Notes: generated by a model not told the origin, from the letters alone. Shown: positions 1 through 25,849, numbered from the stretch's first letter. The stretch: 64,000 nucleotides of DNA from Struthio camelus (GCF_040807025.1 NC_090981.1:3980501-4044500), one strand, 5' to 3'. Numbers and translations are program-made.

Positions 1-195
1 TATTTACAAGCCTGGTATAAGGTGGGGGAGAAAGGACCTGAGTACCCTGCACACAACCTTGTTGGGGGAAGTAGGTTTTGAGCACATGCCTCTATTGTTG
101 GAGCCAGAGAGGCTGCCGCCCCCCCCCCCAACCCACTCCCCCAATAGAGCCATCGCCTGTCCAAGAGGCGCCTCCTTTCGAGACGTGATCTCCTG

Positions 196-1350
196 AGCAA
201 CGGGAGTGGGCCTGGTTTTCTGATGGCAGTGCAGCGTATTCCTGGGCAGGAGAGCGAGCGTGGCGCTCCGTAGCATATAATCCTGCCACGGATACTCTCT
301 GTTTTGCCTCAGGAACGGGATACTCAAGTCAGCGGGCAGAATTAAAGGCCGCAGCTATAGCTCGCGATGAGGGAGATGCACGCTACCTCTATACGGATAG
401 CTGGGGAGTATACAAGGGTCTGCGGACCTGGTTACCAACATGGGTCGCCGCACAGTGGCAGATACATGATAAGGAACTCTGGGGGAGCCCCTTGTGGGAA
501 AGGATTTGGGACGCTGCAAACTAAAGCTGTGTCTGTGCGACATGTTGACGCTCATCAGAAACAAGAGACCCTCGAAACTCAGCATAATACAGCAGTCGAC
601 CAGATGGCAACTCCCTCGGAGTTAAAGCAAGCTTGGCAAGCGCATGAACGATCAGGGCATCGTGGCCCCATCACCGCTCAGGCTTGGGATCTAGCACGAG
701 GCCATCCCATGTTGGCGTTACATTGGTGTAAGACAGCATGTGCTAGCTGTCCCGTTTGTATGAAGATAACAAAAGTGCCTTTCACCAGCACATATGGGCA
801 CATCGAGCAAGGCGAACAACCCTTTGCAACCTGGCAAGTAGATTACGTAGGCCCATTGCCCCCCTCACAGGGGCGAAAGTATGCATAAACTGCTGCAGAC
901 ACCTACGCAGGCCTTATGTATGCATATCCTACCTCCCATGCGAATCAATCCTCTACTGTGCGGGGCTTAGAGCAGCTCATGTATACTCATGGCATACCAA
1001 AAGAAATACAGAGTGACTAAGGTACCCACTTTGCAGGCCATGTAGTACAAGAATGGGCAAAGGACTTGGGGATCACTTGGGTCTTGCATATACCATACCA
1101 CCCTCAAGCTAGTGGATTGATAGAGAGAATGAATGGCCTGCTGAAGGAACAAATTCGGAAACTTACCACCGCGCAGATGTTAAGGGGGTGGGCGAGCATG
1201 CTCCCACAAGCGCCGTTTATGCTTAACAACGGGCGTGTTGGAACGCTTCCTCCCTATGAGCGAGTACAAGCCAAGCCAACCCTAGCGATTCCCGCTCGGA
1301 TATCTGTAATGGAAGGGGGGATTGCCCCCGCATACTCGCCTCCGGGGAGG
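196..1350 (+). pseudogene. ERV pol remnant: RNase H and integrase
   Basis: RNase H motifs appear in order: FSDGS near 217-232, AELKAA near 337, YTDSW near 390-405 and HVDAHQ near 541-560. Integrase follows, with a zinc-binding H-x4-H (near 640-660) and C-x2-C (near 740-760). The DDE core has its first Asp in WQVDYVGP (832-856), its second in QSD next to a stop (about 1010-1018), and Glu in GLIERMNG (1117-1140). The frame changes between the two RNase H blocks (about 515-525). TAA interrupts at 886-888 and 1018-1020. Earlier, a C-rich run at 120-130 sits between the reverse-transcriptase tail and RNase H. These breaks mark a dead gene. The motifs are read directly; the domain names follow retroviral pol knowledge. 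Confidence 0.85.
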
Positions 1351-1718
1351 TAGAACTCTATACACCCGAGCAACTGATGATTACTGAACAAAGAGTTGTA
1401 AGCGTACATTTAAGACTTGACTGCCCTTCACAGTGTGTATGGCTGTTTACACCTTTAATGCCTGTTCAAATAGCCCCACTCTTGTTGACCTCTTCTCAAG
1501 ACTTATCTTTCCAGGTAGCCGTATCCACGCCAGTGGATGTCTCGCAGGGAGCACCAATGCTGCGAGGAATTCTGATCCACAGTGCCGGAGTGCCCCAAGT
1601 TCAGCAAACACCCTCAGTGCACTCTCTAGCCAGTGTGTGGATACTAACTCCTCAAAGGGAAAACAGCCTGGCACTGTTTTAGCAGATGGCCCAGGAGCCA
1701 CTGCTCTAGTTCTTCCTG

Positions 1719-2842
1719 ATGGCGATACCAAGCCTTTCTATCTTCCCATCAACAGGTTATCACGCCGGCATCTGTAAGTTGCTGTTGGGATGTTGCCTCT
1801 TGCTGGCCACGACAGATGCCATTGATCCACAAGACCATCCAGCTTCCCATGTGAATACATGGATCTGGCTCGCACAAAGATCAGCTAACCTCTCTGCTTT
1901 CTGTATTGCAGGAGGACGATCAGTGGATGATGTCTTAACTACGTGTTACATAGGTGTGCCACCTCCGCTCGTGGCATTGCCGAGTTACACTTTTCTGAAA
2001 GATTTTGATATTTCTGTTATTCCCATGAATGTATGCAATTTGGGTATTGTTTCCCAAAATCTGACACCTTGGACTTACTCTTTTCGTATAGCTAACCTAT
2101 CTAAAGCAGGTATTTGCTTTTGCTTTGTAAATGCTACCTCTGTTCTGCGGAACGTAACCAATACCCAGTTAATTTGTAATGACACTATGAATATTGCCTA
2201 TGTGTCTGCTCACCTGATGCTACCACCAGGATGGTTCCTTCTGTGGGGCACTGCAGCATATACATATGTGCTGGCCAGCATCACTGGTGGCCCATGCGCT
2301 GTAGGTTGTGTTACTTTAACCATCCTTTGCTTTGTGACAGAGCAGTGAAGGACCCCACGGCATATCCTAGATGCCAGTTGTAACCCCCATGTAAGTTTAT
2401 TTTCTCATGCAGAAGCCTTAGGCCTATTGTTAAGCCTAGCTGGGATCCTGGGGGTGGTGGCGCATAATTACAGTTAGAGCATGTTGCCTGTGCTTTAGCT
2501 CAAGGCTTGAATTGGACATTTGGAGCCATTGCCTCTTTAAATAAAGAGTTGGGAGCAGTACGGCAAGGAACACTGCAAAGCTGTCTAGTGATTGACTGTC
2601 TCCTACTGCGACATAACCACAGATGTCATGACTTCGCCAGGCTGGGCTGTTTTAACATCACTGATGAATCAGCGTCTATTGAGAACGCTATCAGCCACTT
2701 GCAAGACATTATCCAACATATCTGGCAGAATGATGGAGATGCCTGGCTGGCTAATTGGTTTGGCTCCCTAACGGGATGGCTGGGCCACCTCATACAAGGA
2801 GGACGCTTGTTTATCTTTGCTTTGTATTATGTTATGTTTTGA
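1719..2842 (+). pseudogene. ERV env remnant: surface and transmembrane subunits
   Basis: The first frame (1719-2348, 209 codons) starts about where integrase ends. It has a hydrophobic leader-like stretch (roughly residues 18-34), many cysteines and about six N-x-S/T sites, as expected for a surface glycoprotein. It stops at TGA 2346-2348. A hydrophobic fusion-peptide-like stretch follows near 2410-2470 in a broken region. Another open frame (2507-2842) carries a transmembrane-subunit-like ectodomain with a C-x6-C motif near 2626-2650 and a hydrophobic membrane segment near its end. The subunits are in separate frames with stops between them, so no full-length envelope is encoded. Assignment to env rests on position before the LTR plus these features, not on a database match. 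Confidence 0.7.
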
Positions 2843-2921
2843 TTTCTTTGCTTTGCAAACTCCCTTGCCCTCATACCCTGTGCCCTTCTGAAACTTGGGA
2901 CGGCCTGTAACTAGCTTTCCA

Positions 2922-2935
2922 TCTTGGGGGTGGAG
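2922..2935 (+). other. Polypurine tract before 3' LTR
   Basis: A G-rich purine stretch (TTGGGGGTGGAG) lies immediately before the TG that opens the LTR. This is the usual site that primes retroviral plus-strand synthesis. It fixes the left LTR boundary and the + orientation of the provirus. Confidence 0.6.
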
Positions 2936-3358
2936 TGTACGGGAAAACGCGGAGGAAGGTCGAGGAGCTAGGCGATGGAAGCTAGCCAGACCGTCCCGTG
3001 GGAAAAGGAGCATCCGCTGGGCACGCTGACCCACAGTCACACGGCCGAGCCCGTGCCAGTGTGGCGCTGCACCTGGGCTCTGAATCGGAAGCAGCGATGA
3101 GCTCAATGTGCTTGCTGCGCATGTGTGCCGTCCATAAAAACCTCACATAGTGCCCCCCCGGCGTTCCTCGCCCTGGACCGACGCTCAGCGGTGCCAGGGA
3201 CTCTCCCGCTCCATTAGTGCCTCGATCGGGAAATCGCTGGGGAACCCCCGCCCAGACGCAGAGGTAATAAACGCGCAGTATCGACCCTGGTGTGCCTTGT
3301 GTTTGTGCATCCGTCCCTGCCGGGAGTCCGGGCCGTGCCCCCGCCTTACCCTTGCACA
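2936..3358 (+). repeat. 3' LTR of the endogenous retrovirus
   Basis: It begins TGTACGG right after the purine tract. A TATA-like CATAAAAA lies near 3134, and AATAAA at 3266-3271 would place the R/U5 boundary about 20 bases later. The segment is GC-rich with many CpGs, unlike the flanking AT-rich intron. The end at CTTGCACA (3351-3358) is a guess from the short inverted match to the start; an end near 3384 is also possible. Confidence 0.65.
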
Positions 3359-3934
3359 GCCCCTCTGGTCTTCTGACTAGCACTGAATGATAAGCTAAGA
3401 ACACCAAAAGCTCATCCCTGTGTTAACTTTCTTCTTAATTTGAGGTCAGAGAGAATAACAGTTTTCTGGGCAATTGGGGTAAGGCCTGACACAGTAGGAT
3501 TTAGCGGGGCTTACTGAAAGGATATTAGAAGAATGAAGATTTTCTTCTTTCCTCTCCATATTCAGTGGGAGTTGGTGCTCCTATAGGAAGTAAGCCTTTT
3601 TTTTTGAATCTTCCCAATGTTATAGGGACCAAAAAGGATTTAAGATATCAGCTAAGAATTCCATTATAGCAGCAGTTTTGGGTGGAAGGCTTTCCTGGTC
3701 TGATTATACTTTGGAAATCTTGGCTGAGAAAATGTGAATACAAATTAGAGCAACAAATGAGGGTCAGTTTTTCTCCTGGCATCTCTCAGAACTGGTGAAT
3801 GTAGAGGAGGAGCAAAGAGTCTTTTCTATGTTGAATTAGGGTAAGCACATGTAGAGATCTAGTCTGCTGTTTCATTATTATTATAATTATTAATTACCTG
3901 AATATATTCTTAAAATAAAATATTGCTTTAACAG
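3359..3934 (+). other. TMC1 intron, 3' part
   Basis: AT-rich intron between the retroviral LTR and the first visible TMC1 exon, ending in a pyrimidine-poor TTTAACAG acceptor. I see no exon or recognisable repeat in it. Confidence 0.6.
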
Positions 3935-18539
<14,605 letters not shown>

Positions 18540-18869
18540 TGAGGAAGCTGTTCTTCCCTCTCCTCGAGGAAAAGCACTTTGAGATATGATGAAGAACGCT
18601 GAGGGAGAAAAGAGTGGTCTTAACTCTGAAAACATTCCCATAAGTGCAGAACCCCATTGCGTTCACTGTAAATCTTCATGTGCATAGAAGTTACTCATGC
18701 TTAGCATTTGCAGGATAGGAGGCTTCAATATTCAAGTTCAGTAGGAACCATTGCATCTGTCTGCTTGCATTTGAAGGCATTGCAAAAATGTGTTATCTGT
18801 GTCAATATGTTCTTAAAGTTACAGATATTTATTAGAGGAATGAAAATTATTTTTTATTTAGTTGGTTAT

Positions 18870-19370
18870 TGTTAGAAAAGGGAGTTAATTTAGCTCTCGC
18901 CCAGCTTAGCACTAGCGCCTAAAGTAGATGAAGCCTGCAGGCCGCAGGAGTGAGTTGTAAATGAGCTCGAGGGACATTGCTGAGGATGCGACTGCAAACC
19001 CAGCTCGAACCAGCCCTCAAGGACACAGCACACAACGGCCAGAGGTAACCGTCAACCTTGGGATAAGAGAAGGCACCGTGAAGCAGGAACACAGCAACCG
19101 TCCCGGGACGTAGACGTGAACCAATCCAGAGGAAAGAGACCACCGACTCAGTAAAGAAGATTGGGAGAGACTGTCACGGGCAGGCGGGGAAATTTCACTG
19201 TAAGGAGTATAATTGCCCCAAAATTTCTTTGTTTGGGGTCCCTCCCCGGAGGCACCCAGCTCGAGCTGTTACTTTGCTGTACCGTCATTTAAATAAATAA
19301 TTAAATTCGTTGCTAGACGTACGTGAGACTCCGCTCCTCAGAAACCTAGGGTCGGACTGTTTCCATAACA
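18870..19370 (+). mobile_element. Solo LTR with 5-bp target duplication
   Basis: Begins TGTTAGAAAAGGG and ends TTTCCATAACA, so the terminal TGTTA/TAACA is inverted. It is flanked on both sides by GTTAT (18865-18869 and 19371-19375). AATAAA at 19292-19297, about 75 bases before the end, sets the + orientation. It is 501 bases and GC-rich with several CpGs. No internal retroviral sequence adjoins it, so it is a solo LTR from LTR-LTR recombination. It lies 330 bases after the TMC1 last-exon stop, in the same orientation as TMC1. Confidence 0.88.
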
Positions 19371-19375
19371 GTTAT

Positions 19376-20274
19376 TTTGCCTAAAAGCCTGAAAGTGTTT
19401 CTCTAGTATCTTTTTCTTGCCTTAAAAGCCCAGTTCACTGGAAACGTAACTTCTCACAAAATGTATCAGTCATTTTTACTTAAACAAAGCATATACCTTG
19501 TCTTCTGCTGGTCAGGCATACTTACCCAAAGAGTTCAGACTGTGCATGGGAAAACTGTGATCTTTTCAAAAGCCAGATGATTACCTCTGAAGTCTTTGGG
19601 AAAGTAATAAAGAGGTAAAGGACCAGGAATATTCTGGCTGTTGCAATGAAGAAAACTCCTATTACAGTACCACTTTTAGTCAATATAGTAATAATGAATT
19701 TTATGACATTCTAAAAGACTAAAAATAAATTTGAAAAATCAAAAGAGAGGAAGAAATATTTCCTTTGCAAAAAGTATTTGAGGAAGAGAGGTAAGACTGC
19801 TTTTGCAATATTTTCCCCAGACACTCACCAGGATTGTGTCATTGCATAGAGACATTTAGTTTGCATAAGAACATGTGATGTATAATTAAACACAAATGCT
19901 CTGTGGATTTATTATTGCATGCTTACATTGTAATGACTTCTAGAGAGTCCAAGGTGGAACAGGACTTTAGTGTCATAGGTCTTGTACAAACACAGAATAG
20001 ATGCAAGTGCATATGCAAGCTGTTGCTACCTATTCCTATGAGGCAGCTTTATTTTTATGTTCTGATTTTATTTCATTATCCAGAATTTGGGTCATAGTAT
20101 TTATTTTAAGACCCACAAGAATAATATCAACAAAATTAATCAATAGACTCTGCTTAAAAATGAATATAATTCCATCGAGGGCCTTCTGTCTAATACAGGT
20201 CTATTTTCTACAGAAAAACTTTAACCATATCTCAATATAAGGCAAGTCTGTGACATCACTAATCAAATTACATA
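19376..20274. other. Intergenic, nothing recognised
   Basis: AT-rich sequence between the solo LTR and the old CR1. AATAAA motifs at 19605 and near 19725 on the + strand could end TMC1 transcripts. No gene is seen. Confidence 0.5.
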
Positions 20275-20479
20275 TAATAAAACTGTGGAACCTATTGACA
20301 CAGGAAATCATGGATATGAAGATATAAATAGAGTCAGAAAAGAATTACAAAAAATCCCCATAATACACAATGATCCAGATGTAATTTGCAGCTGAAGTCT
20401 TTAAATCGATTGCCAGAGTCTGGTAGGATGAACCAAGGGAAAGTTCGCTTTATACTTGACTTGACTCTTGTACTGCTTC
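20275..20479 (+). mobile_element. Old CR1 3' end, left half (split by ERVL)
   Basis: It follows the older sauropsid CR1 3' region in order: ACTGTGGAACC, then ATTGACACAGG, then ATGGATATGAAG, AATAGAGTCAG and TTGCCAGAGTCTGG. It stops at TACTGCTTC, exactly where the ERVL LTR begins. The rest of this CR1 resumes at 21845. Confidence 0.65.
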
Positions 20480-20550
20480 TGTGACGCGCCACTAGAGGGG
20501 CATCCGGGATTCTTTCAGATTCCAAGGTTAGTCGCACTGAACTCGAGAGA
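20480..20550 (-). repeat. Truncated 3' LTR end of the ERVL
   Basis: Contains only the terminal part of U5, starting TGTGACGCGCC on the + strand and running to CTCGAGAGAG. It adjoins internal sequence directly, with no U3 or R. Divergence from the other copy is about ten differences over 71 bases, partly at CpG sites. Confidence 0.7.
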
Positions 20551-20949
20551 GATTAAAGGCTGTAATTTCTCTTCTAAATGCTTAATGCGGTGGCTCTGCT
20601 CAGCCAACTTGTTTTCCCAAACCATTTTCTCCATTTCAGCTTCCCTTCTGCCACTATGGGCTTTTTCTAGGAGATTTTTAGCCTCCTACAATTTTTCCAA
20701 GGCTGCTCTAAGGCAGCTACCTAGTAGCCAGTATATGGCATCTTTGCATCTTCCTTTCTTTAATTTATTCATATTCCTCCACTTATTGTACTCATTTCAA
20801 ATTGCATCTGGATCTCTGCAATGGTCCTCTACCCACTGCAAGTCCCACCTTGGGTTTTTACACCCCTCTGTCTGAAAGTGCTCAGCAAGCCACTCCCAGG
20901 CTTCTTCAGTATTATGATCTCGGGAGGACAGCATGACTAATGTACAGAA
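20551..20949 (-). pseudogene. ERVL internal remnant (gag-like region)
   Basis: Just after the primer-binding site on the minus strand a stretch is open, containing MLSSRDHNTEEAWEWLAEHF, and ends at a TAA at 20797-20799. More broken coding-like sequence follows towards 20551. Its place after the primer-binding site is that of a leader/gag region. No motif is diagnostic. It is non-functional. Confidence 0.45.
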
Positions 20950-20967
20950 ATCCCACTTTTGACACCA
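20950..20967 (-). other. Primer-binding site, tRNA-Leu type
   Basis: The minus strand reads TGGTGTCAAAAGTGGGAT. The complement of a vertebrate tRNA-Leu 3' end starts TGGTGTCAGGAGTGGGAT (from memory), so 16 of 18 bases agree. Leucine priming is the feature that names ERVL. Confidence 0.75.
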
Positions 20968-20971
20968 AATA

Positions 20972-21844
20972 TGTGACATTCCACTAGAGGGGTGTCCGGG
21001 ATTTTTTCAGATTCTGGGATTAGTCACACTGAACTTGAGAGATCATCATTTGTCAAGTATAAGAACTTATTAGAGCTAAGCGGTTCTACACATATGACGG
21101 ACACTGGACAACACTAAACAATTGACACCAGACAATCTACAAGAATAACAAAGCTAAAAAGTATAGTAAAGCTAGAAATATAACAGAACTAAAAATAGAA
21201 TACACATATCAGAGCTCTACACTTAAGCCACAGATGCACGGTACAATGACTGTTCTCACCCTTTCCTTGTCGTTATGGGCCACCCCTCCGGTAGAGTTTT
21301 CCCCGGATTGTTCTCACCACGCTCGAGCTGCGCCAAGAGGATTCAGGTTCTCTCTGGCAGTTGGCATCAGGGGCGTCCCCGCTGATGGGTGGGTTGTCGG
21401 TCCGCAGGCCAGCTGACGGTGAGTCCCAGTCCACACAGAGGTATGTGGCTTACTTCCTTTAACCCTTCCCGGGCTTAGCTCATTATTCAGTCAATCGGTG
21501 CCAGACCATAGCTGGACAATGGAACAGATGGCCTCAGTCGATAATAATATGGATACCAATAGGATGGTCAACAGATAACAGTATGCATATTCAACAGATA
21601 ACCCAGTGCAAAGTTCCACAGTACCTAGATGCTTATGGTGTGAGTCTGCGATGTCACTTCTCCTTTGCTGACTAGGTTTGCTCTGCACTCATGGGGTCAC
21701 TGGAGGGCTACAGCAACCCCACAGTGTGGTGGCTCTGGCCGTGGTGCACCCAGGGTTCCTTAACTCTTGGAGAGTCCCCCAGAGCAAGCCCCTCTTCTAT
21801 GGGCTGCACCATCCGGAGTCCCACACTTGCCTGTGTGCCTATCA
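20972..21844 (-). repeat. 5' LTR of the ERVL
   Basis: 873 bases; on the minus strand it begins TGATAGGCACAC and ends AATGTCACA, so TG...CA termini. CTAATAAGTTC near 21067-21077 could serve as a polyadenylation-like signal. The outer boundary is fixed by the GCTTC duplication and by CR1 sequence resuming immediately outside it. Confidence 0.65.
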
Positions 21845-21935
21845 GCTTCCATAAGCATCTGCTATCAGCTGGAGATAAGATTTTAGATCAAACAGACGTT
21901 TAGTCAGCACCAGCATGGCTGTTCTGCAAACACTG
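21845..21935 (+). mobile_element. Old CR1 3' end, right half
   Basis: Resumes the CR1 interrupted at 20479: CATCTGCTATCAGCTGGAGA, ATAAGATTTTAGATCAAACA, TTAGTCAGCACCAGCATGGC and TGTTCTGC. This matches the canonical CR1 end order (ctgctattggc, gagacaagatact, ggtctgacccagtatggc, attct). Confidence 0.65.
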
Positions 21936-24900
21936 AACAACATTAACCAAATCAAGAGATAAGTGTATCTCAATGATAACAAGAGAGGGTCTTTTCTAGT
22001 GAACAGACTGGAAGCAAGTTGCTACTAAATGAGGGGACAAATGGGCTAAGATTGGATCCCAAGCCATGACTGCTTTTGGGGTGCAGTGGGTCTTGTACTG
22101 TTAAATTAGATGAAGTACAGTTAAGTGTAACATAAATTGTTTCATTTTTCTCAGATAAGATTTCCAATCTATGGACTTCAGACATATTGAAAACAGTGCA
22201 GTAATTCAAACCGTGTTTTAAGTGGAATGTTCAAATCTTTTTCTAATATGATTAATTTTTAAAATGTATGTGTTTTTAGCCCAGAAACCTATAAGACTGT
22301 AAGTAGTCTCACTGATTTCCAAGTTAAACATGGGCCCCAATGCTCTAAGACTTTGTCTCATCCATGCTTTTAAGATAAACTTTTTCCTACAAGCTATGAT
22401 TCATCTGTCATGAGAAATCGGTTTGTATAGAGATTTTAGCTCATCTTTTGTTATCTGGAACAGAGATTTCAAAACGAGAAAATGTTAGATGAGAAAACAC
22501 TGGATATTCCTTAGAAAAAGGGAAAAGCTAGTTTGCAATCAAGACCACAGACTGCATCCTGATATACAGAACAGGTGAAAAAATTGATTTCAGAGATGCT
22601 TTATGGCTTGATGATCCTTCAAGAGGAGATCAGATAGATAGAACTGCATTTTTCAAAGGTGTTGGAATAAATTGGAGTTGTAAACTGGTTTAGGTGCAGC
22701 CTGCTTCCCTGAAATGTAGAGGGAGGTTTATGCCATATACACTGATCTTAATAAAGATTCCTGTTTCTATTAGGAGTGGAAAATTTATGTTGGTATTAAA
22801 GGCTTTTTCATTATTAGTGGGCTTCATATTCTGTTCTGCATGATTGCTTTACAGCAGTGAATGAGAGAGAGAGACAACAATAAAAACATCAGTTGAAATT
22901 ATTCTGAAGAACTTTCTGCTAGATCTATATGCTGTATTGATTTTCAACAATAAATGTGTTCTCAGAATGCATCTGTATATGCACTGATGAGCATGTAATA
23001 GCTAACATGAATAACAATAAGACTAGATGTTGTGCATGTCCTGTGATCAGCATCAAACTGCTGTGACTGAAAATGAAATATTTATTCATATTCCCTGGTG
23101 CTTTTAAGTAAAGATCTTTCAGCACTGTGTTTCATGAACCTGTGCTTTCAATGCTTCCTTAGTTCTGTTTAAATGTCTGCCATTCTACTGATAAAATAAC
23201 AGGAATTTAGCAGAGAAGATCTAATACTATAACATTAAATGTTCTATACTAAATCCACCTTTAAGAAAACCTGCTTTTTACTTGGTAAAACTGGTTTCAG
23301 GATTGTTACAATAATTTTGCATAATCAATTTCAACTCACATTTCCTTTCTGAATAGCCTTTTCCCATCCCTTCTATATTTTGAATCTTTCAGTTCAAATC
23401 TTTTCTCTCTCTGCTTTCTTTAAAAAAGCACCTCATGCAACCTCCATCCCTGTACCCACACATCTACACCTCTATTTGAGTCCTGAACAGTGCTGAACAA
23501 GTAACAATCTTGACAGCAGGAATAATGCTTACTGTGATTCAGATCATGCCAGATGATCTTGCTTATAGAGACAGAATATATTTTGTTCTCAGCAGTGACA
23601 TATATATCATTTTCTTTCTTCTATGCTGTTGTCTAAGACCTGCAAATTTGAGCCCTACTATCAAATTACTTTCATTGAAATCTCGGCTCAGTGCATCTTC
23701 CCACGTCCCATGTCTTCCTCTGCACGATTTACATGCTGTCTTCACAATATTTGGCTGAGCATTTCATGTAATTTTCTGCATAATAAAAGTGCATTTCACT
23801 ATATTCATGTACTGCCACAAAGGGGCCTTCAAAATATTTTGAAGTCCCTGCCAAAAATTCAATTTCACATTGATCTGTGAAAATTATAATTACTTCAAAA
23901 TTATAGTTATTGCGCATATCTCCCTTCTCCTATTCATCTTTTTTTCTGCTGCTGAATTAAATATTTTTACTCAATGACAAAATCATACCCTGGAACTCTG
24001 AAATGCTCTCAGGAGGAGTGGAAGTATAAGGATGAAAATAAAGTCAGACCTTGACCGATTTCACAGAAACTGGGAGACTGATCTTTTTATAACATATCCT
24101 TTTCAACACTATCTCTAGTGGTAGCCAGCAGCTGAAAATAATATGCATTCTGCATGGAAATCCAAGGAAATTTAGAACGACTGTTAAGCTTAAAGAGATT
24201 TAAATCCAAAGAATCATTTTATTACCCTACATTGGTAAACAAATCACAAAATGCTCAATGGAAAATCAGGCAGAGTTTTTATCTGTGCTGAGTCCTTTGC
24301 TTCAGTTTCTAGTTCTCTGTGAAAAAAATAGGCTGTTAAAATTGTGACTAGAGATTAACTCCAAAAGCAGGTAAAATCTGCTCTATGTCTGTCCTTTATT
24401 GAAAAATGAGGCTATGTGAGTTCACTCTGAGCTTTGAGCTGTCTATGCCACATAACCTGTCTGTATTAATTCCTTGTAATCACTGAACAGCCAAAAAAAA
24501 AGGCTTATAAAAATATGATAACTCAAACAGCATTCCCTTGCCTCCTGCGGAGAAGTTCATTATAATCTCATGTGCATCCATACCCAGTGGTTATAAAAAA
24601 CTATGAAAGATAATATTTCCCTAAATTAAAGAATGACCTGGAGGTCAGCAAGCACTTCAGGATAAAAGGGTCTATATAAAGGTTACAGATCCTATTGGCC
24701 GCTTGCAAGTAGAAATGCTCCTAAGGTTAGGACCCAGTTGTGCCATATTTTGGTCTAAACATTCACAGTGGAATATTTTTCTTTATTTACATTATTAGAA
24801 GATTTTAGATTCTTGTAAAGAGCTGAAAGATGTTTACTTATGACAATAATAATTCAGGACAGGAATAAATATCAGCCCTCTGCCTGTCTGGGGAACACCT

Positions 24901-25849
24901 GCATGTACTGATCCACACATCAGGGGTGGGAATCTTTTATCCTGCTTAGCATGAAAATCTAAAGAGCAGAGCTCATACGCCACATCAAAATTTTTTTTCT
25001 TTCTGTTGAGACATAGCATCTCAGCTGCAGTGCATAGTCATAGAAAGTTGTGAACCACATCTGCTGAAGTGTTAGCAAAATAATAAAAAAACAATATGGC
25101 ACACTTTATCTGAGGCTTTTTTTGTTCTTGACATTTGGAAAATGTTTTGTATATTTGTATGCACTATTCCATGCAGTTAATATCACAGATACATTTTAAA
25201 AAACATTGCTATTTAATTTTGAACCTACACAAGAAAGGAGAATTTTCAAAAGCTGTGGTTGCATTTCTGGCTTAAATCCATTCTTATCATGCATGCACTG
25301 CTATCATACAATAACTAATTAGGTTTACAATAAATTGTATTTATCAATTACCTTTTGACTTCTTTGCTTGTGCCCTGGCCAGCAATTTCTGACTGTGGGG
25401 AGAGCTTTTAACATTTCAAACTTTTAAAAAACTGTGAAGAACCTCCATAAAAATAGAACCAGAACGTTATCTTGTCTTCTTGGAATTAAATGAGAAAAAC
25501 CAAATCCAATATGCAGTCTGCAATCAGGAAACAAAATATTTATACTAGAGATATTTAAATTGCATAATTCTTAGAGCAGATTGCAGACAGTACTATTCAC
25601 TAAAACTATTAATTTAACACTTTGAACTTTCTGACTACAAAAGTGTACCTGTGCTCATCACAAGTGATTGGTTCCATAAACTAAAAGCTATTTTTGCCTA
25701 CTGGCTTAACCATAAGAGAGTCAAATGAATAATGGACCAGTAAAATCATTTTTTGGCATGTCTGATAAGGGAAGGGTCTCTATTTTTCAACTAGGAAAAA
25801 AAAAAAGACCTTGAAAAGGGAAGGCTGATCTTGACAAAGAGAAATTGCT
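21936..25849. other. Intergenic, nothing recognised
   Basis: About 3.9 kb of AT-rich intergenic DNA with no convincing exon, RNA gene or repeat that I can name. All open frames are under 90 codons. Confidence 0.5.

Larger units (their letters stand above)
1..3358 (+). mobile_element. Endogenous retrovirus, 3' half (partial, degenerate)
   Basis: The order is retroviral: RNase H, integrase with zinc-binding and catalytic-core motifs, an env-like frame, a purine-rich tract, then an LTR with a TATA-like box and AATAAA. The 5' LTR, gag, protease and most of reverse transcriptase lie left of the window. The pol part carries frameshifts and stops, so the copy is not replication competent as it stands. 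Its sense is the same as TMC1, and it ends about 580 bases before the first visible TMC1 exon, so it probably sits in a TMC1 intron. I cannot assign a named family. The right edge is uncertain by about 30 bases because no second LTR or target duplication is visible. Confidence 0.85.
20480..21844 (-). mobile_element. Internally deleted ERVL-type retrovirus, nested in CR1
   Basis: On the minus strand the order is: LTR (21844 to 20972), a 4-base spacer, a tRNA-Leu-type primer-binding site, about 400 bases of internal sequence, and a 71-base scrap of LTR end (20550 to 20480). The scrap matches 20972-21042 closely (ACTAGAGGGG, TCCGGGATT, then CAGATTC, CACTGAACT, GAGAGA). GCTTC flanks both ends (20475-20479 and 21845-21849), the 5-bp duplication expected for ERVL. 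Most of gag-pol and most of the 3' LTR are missing. Confidence 0.75.

Noticed and set aside
2768..3407. Two minus-strand open frames of 112 and 141 codons
   Set aside because: They cover the LTR and its edges; GC-rich composition lengthens random frames. No motif.
20468..20875. 135-codon open frame on the + strand
   Set aside because: It is the reverse of the ERVL internal region and LTR end, not a gene.
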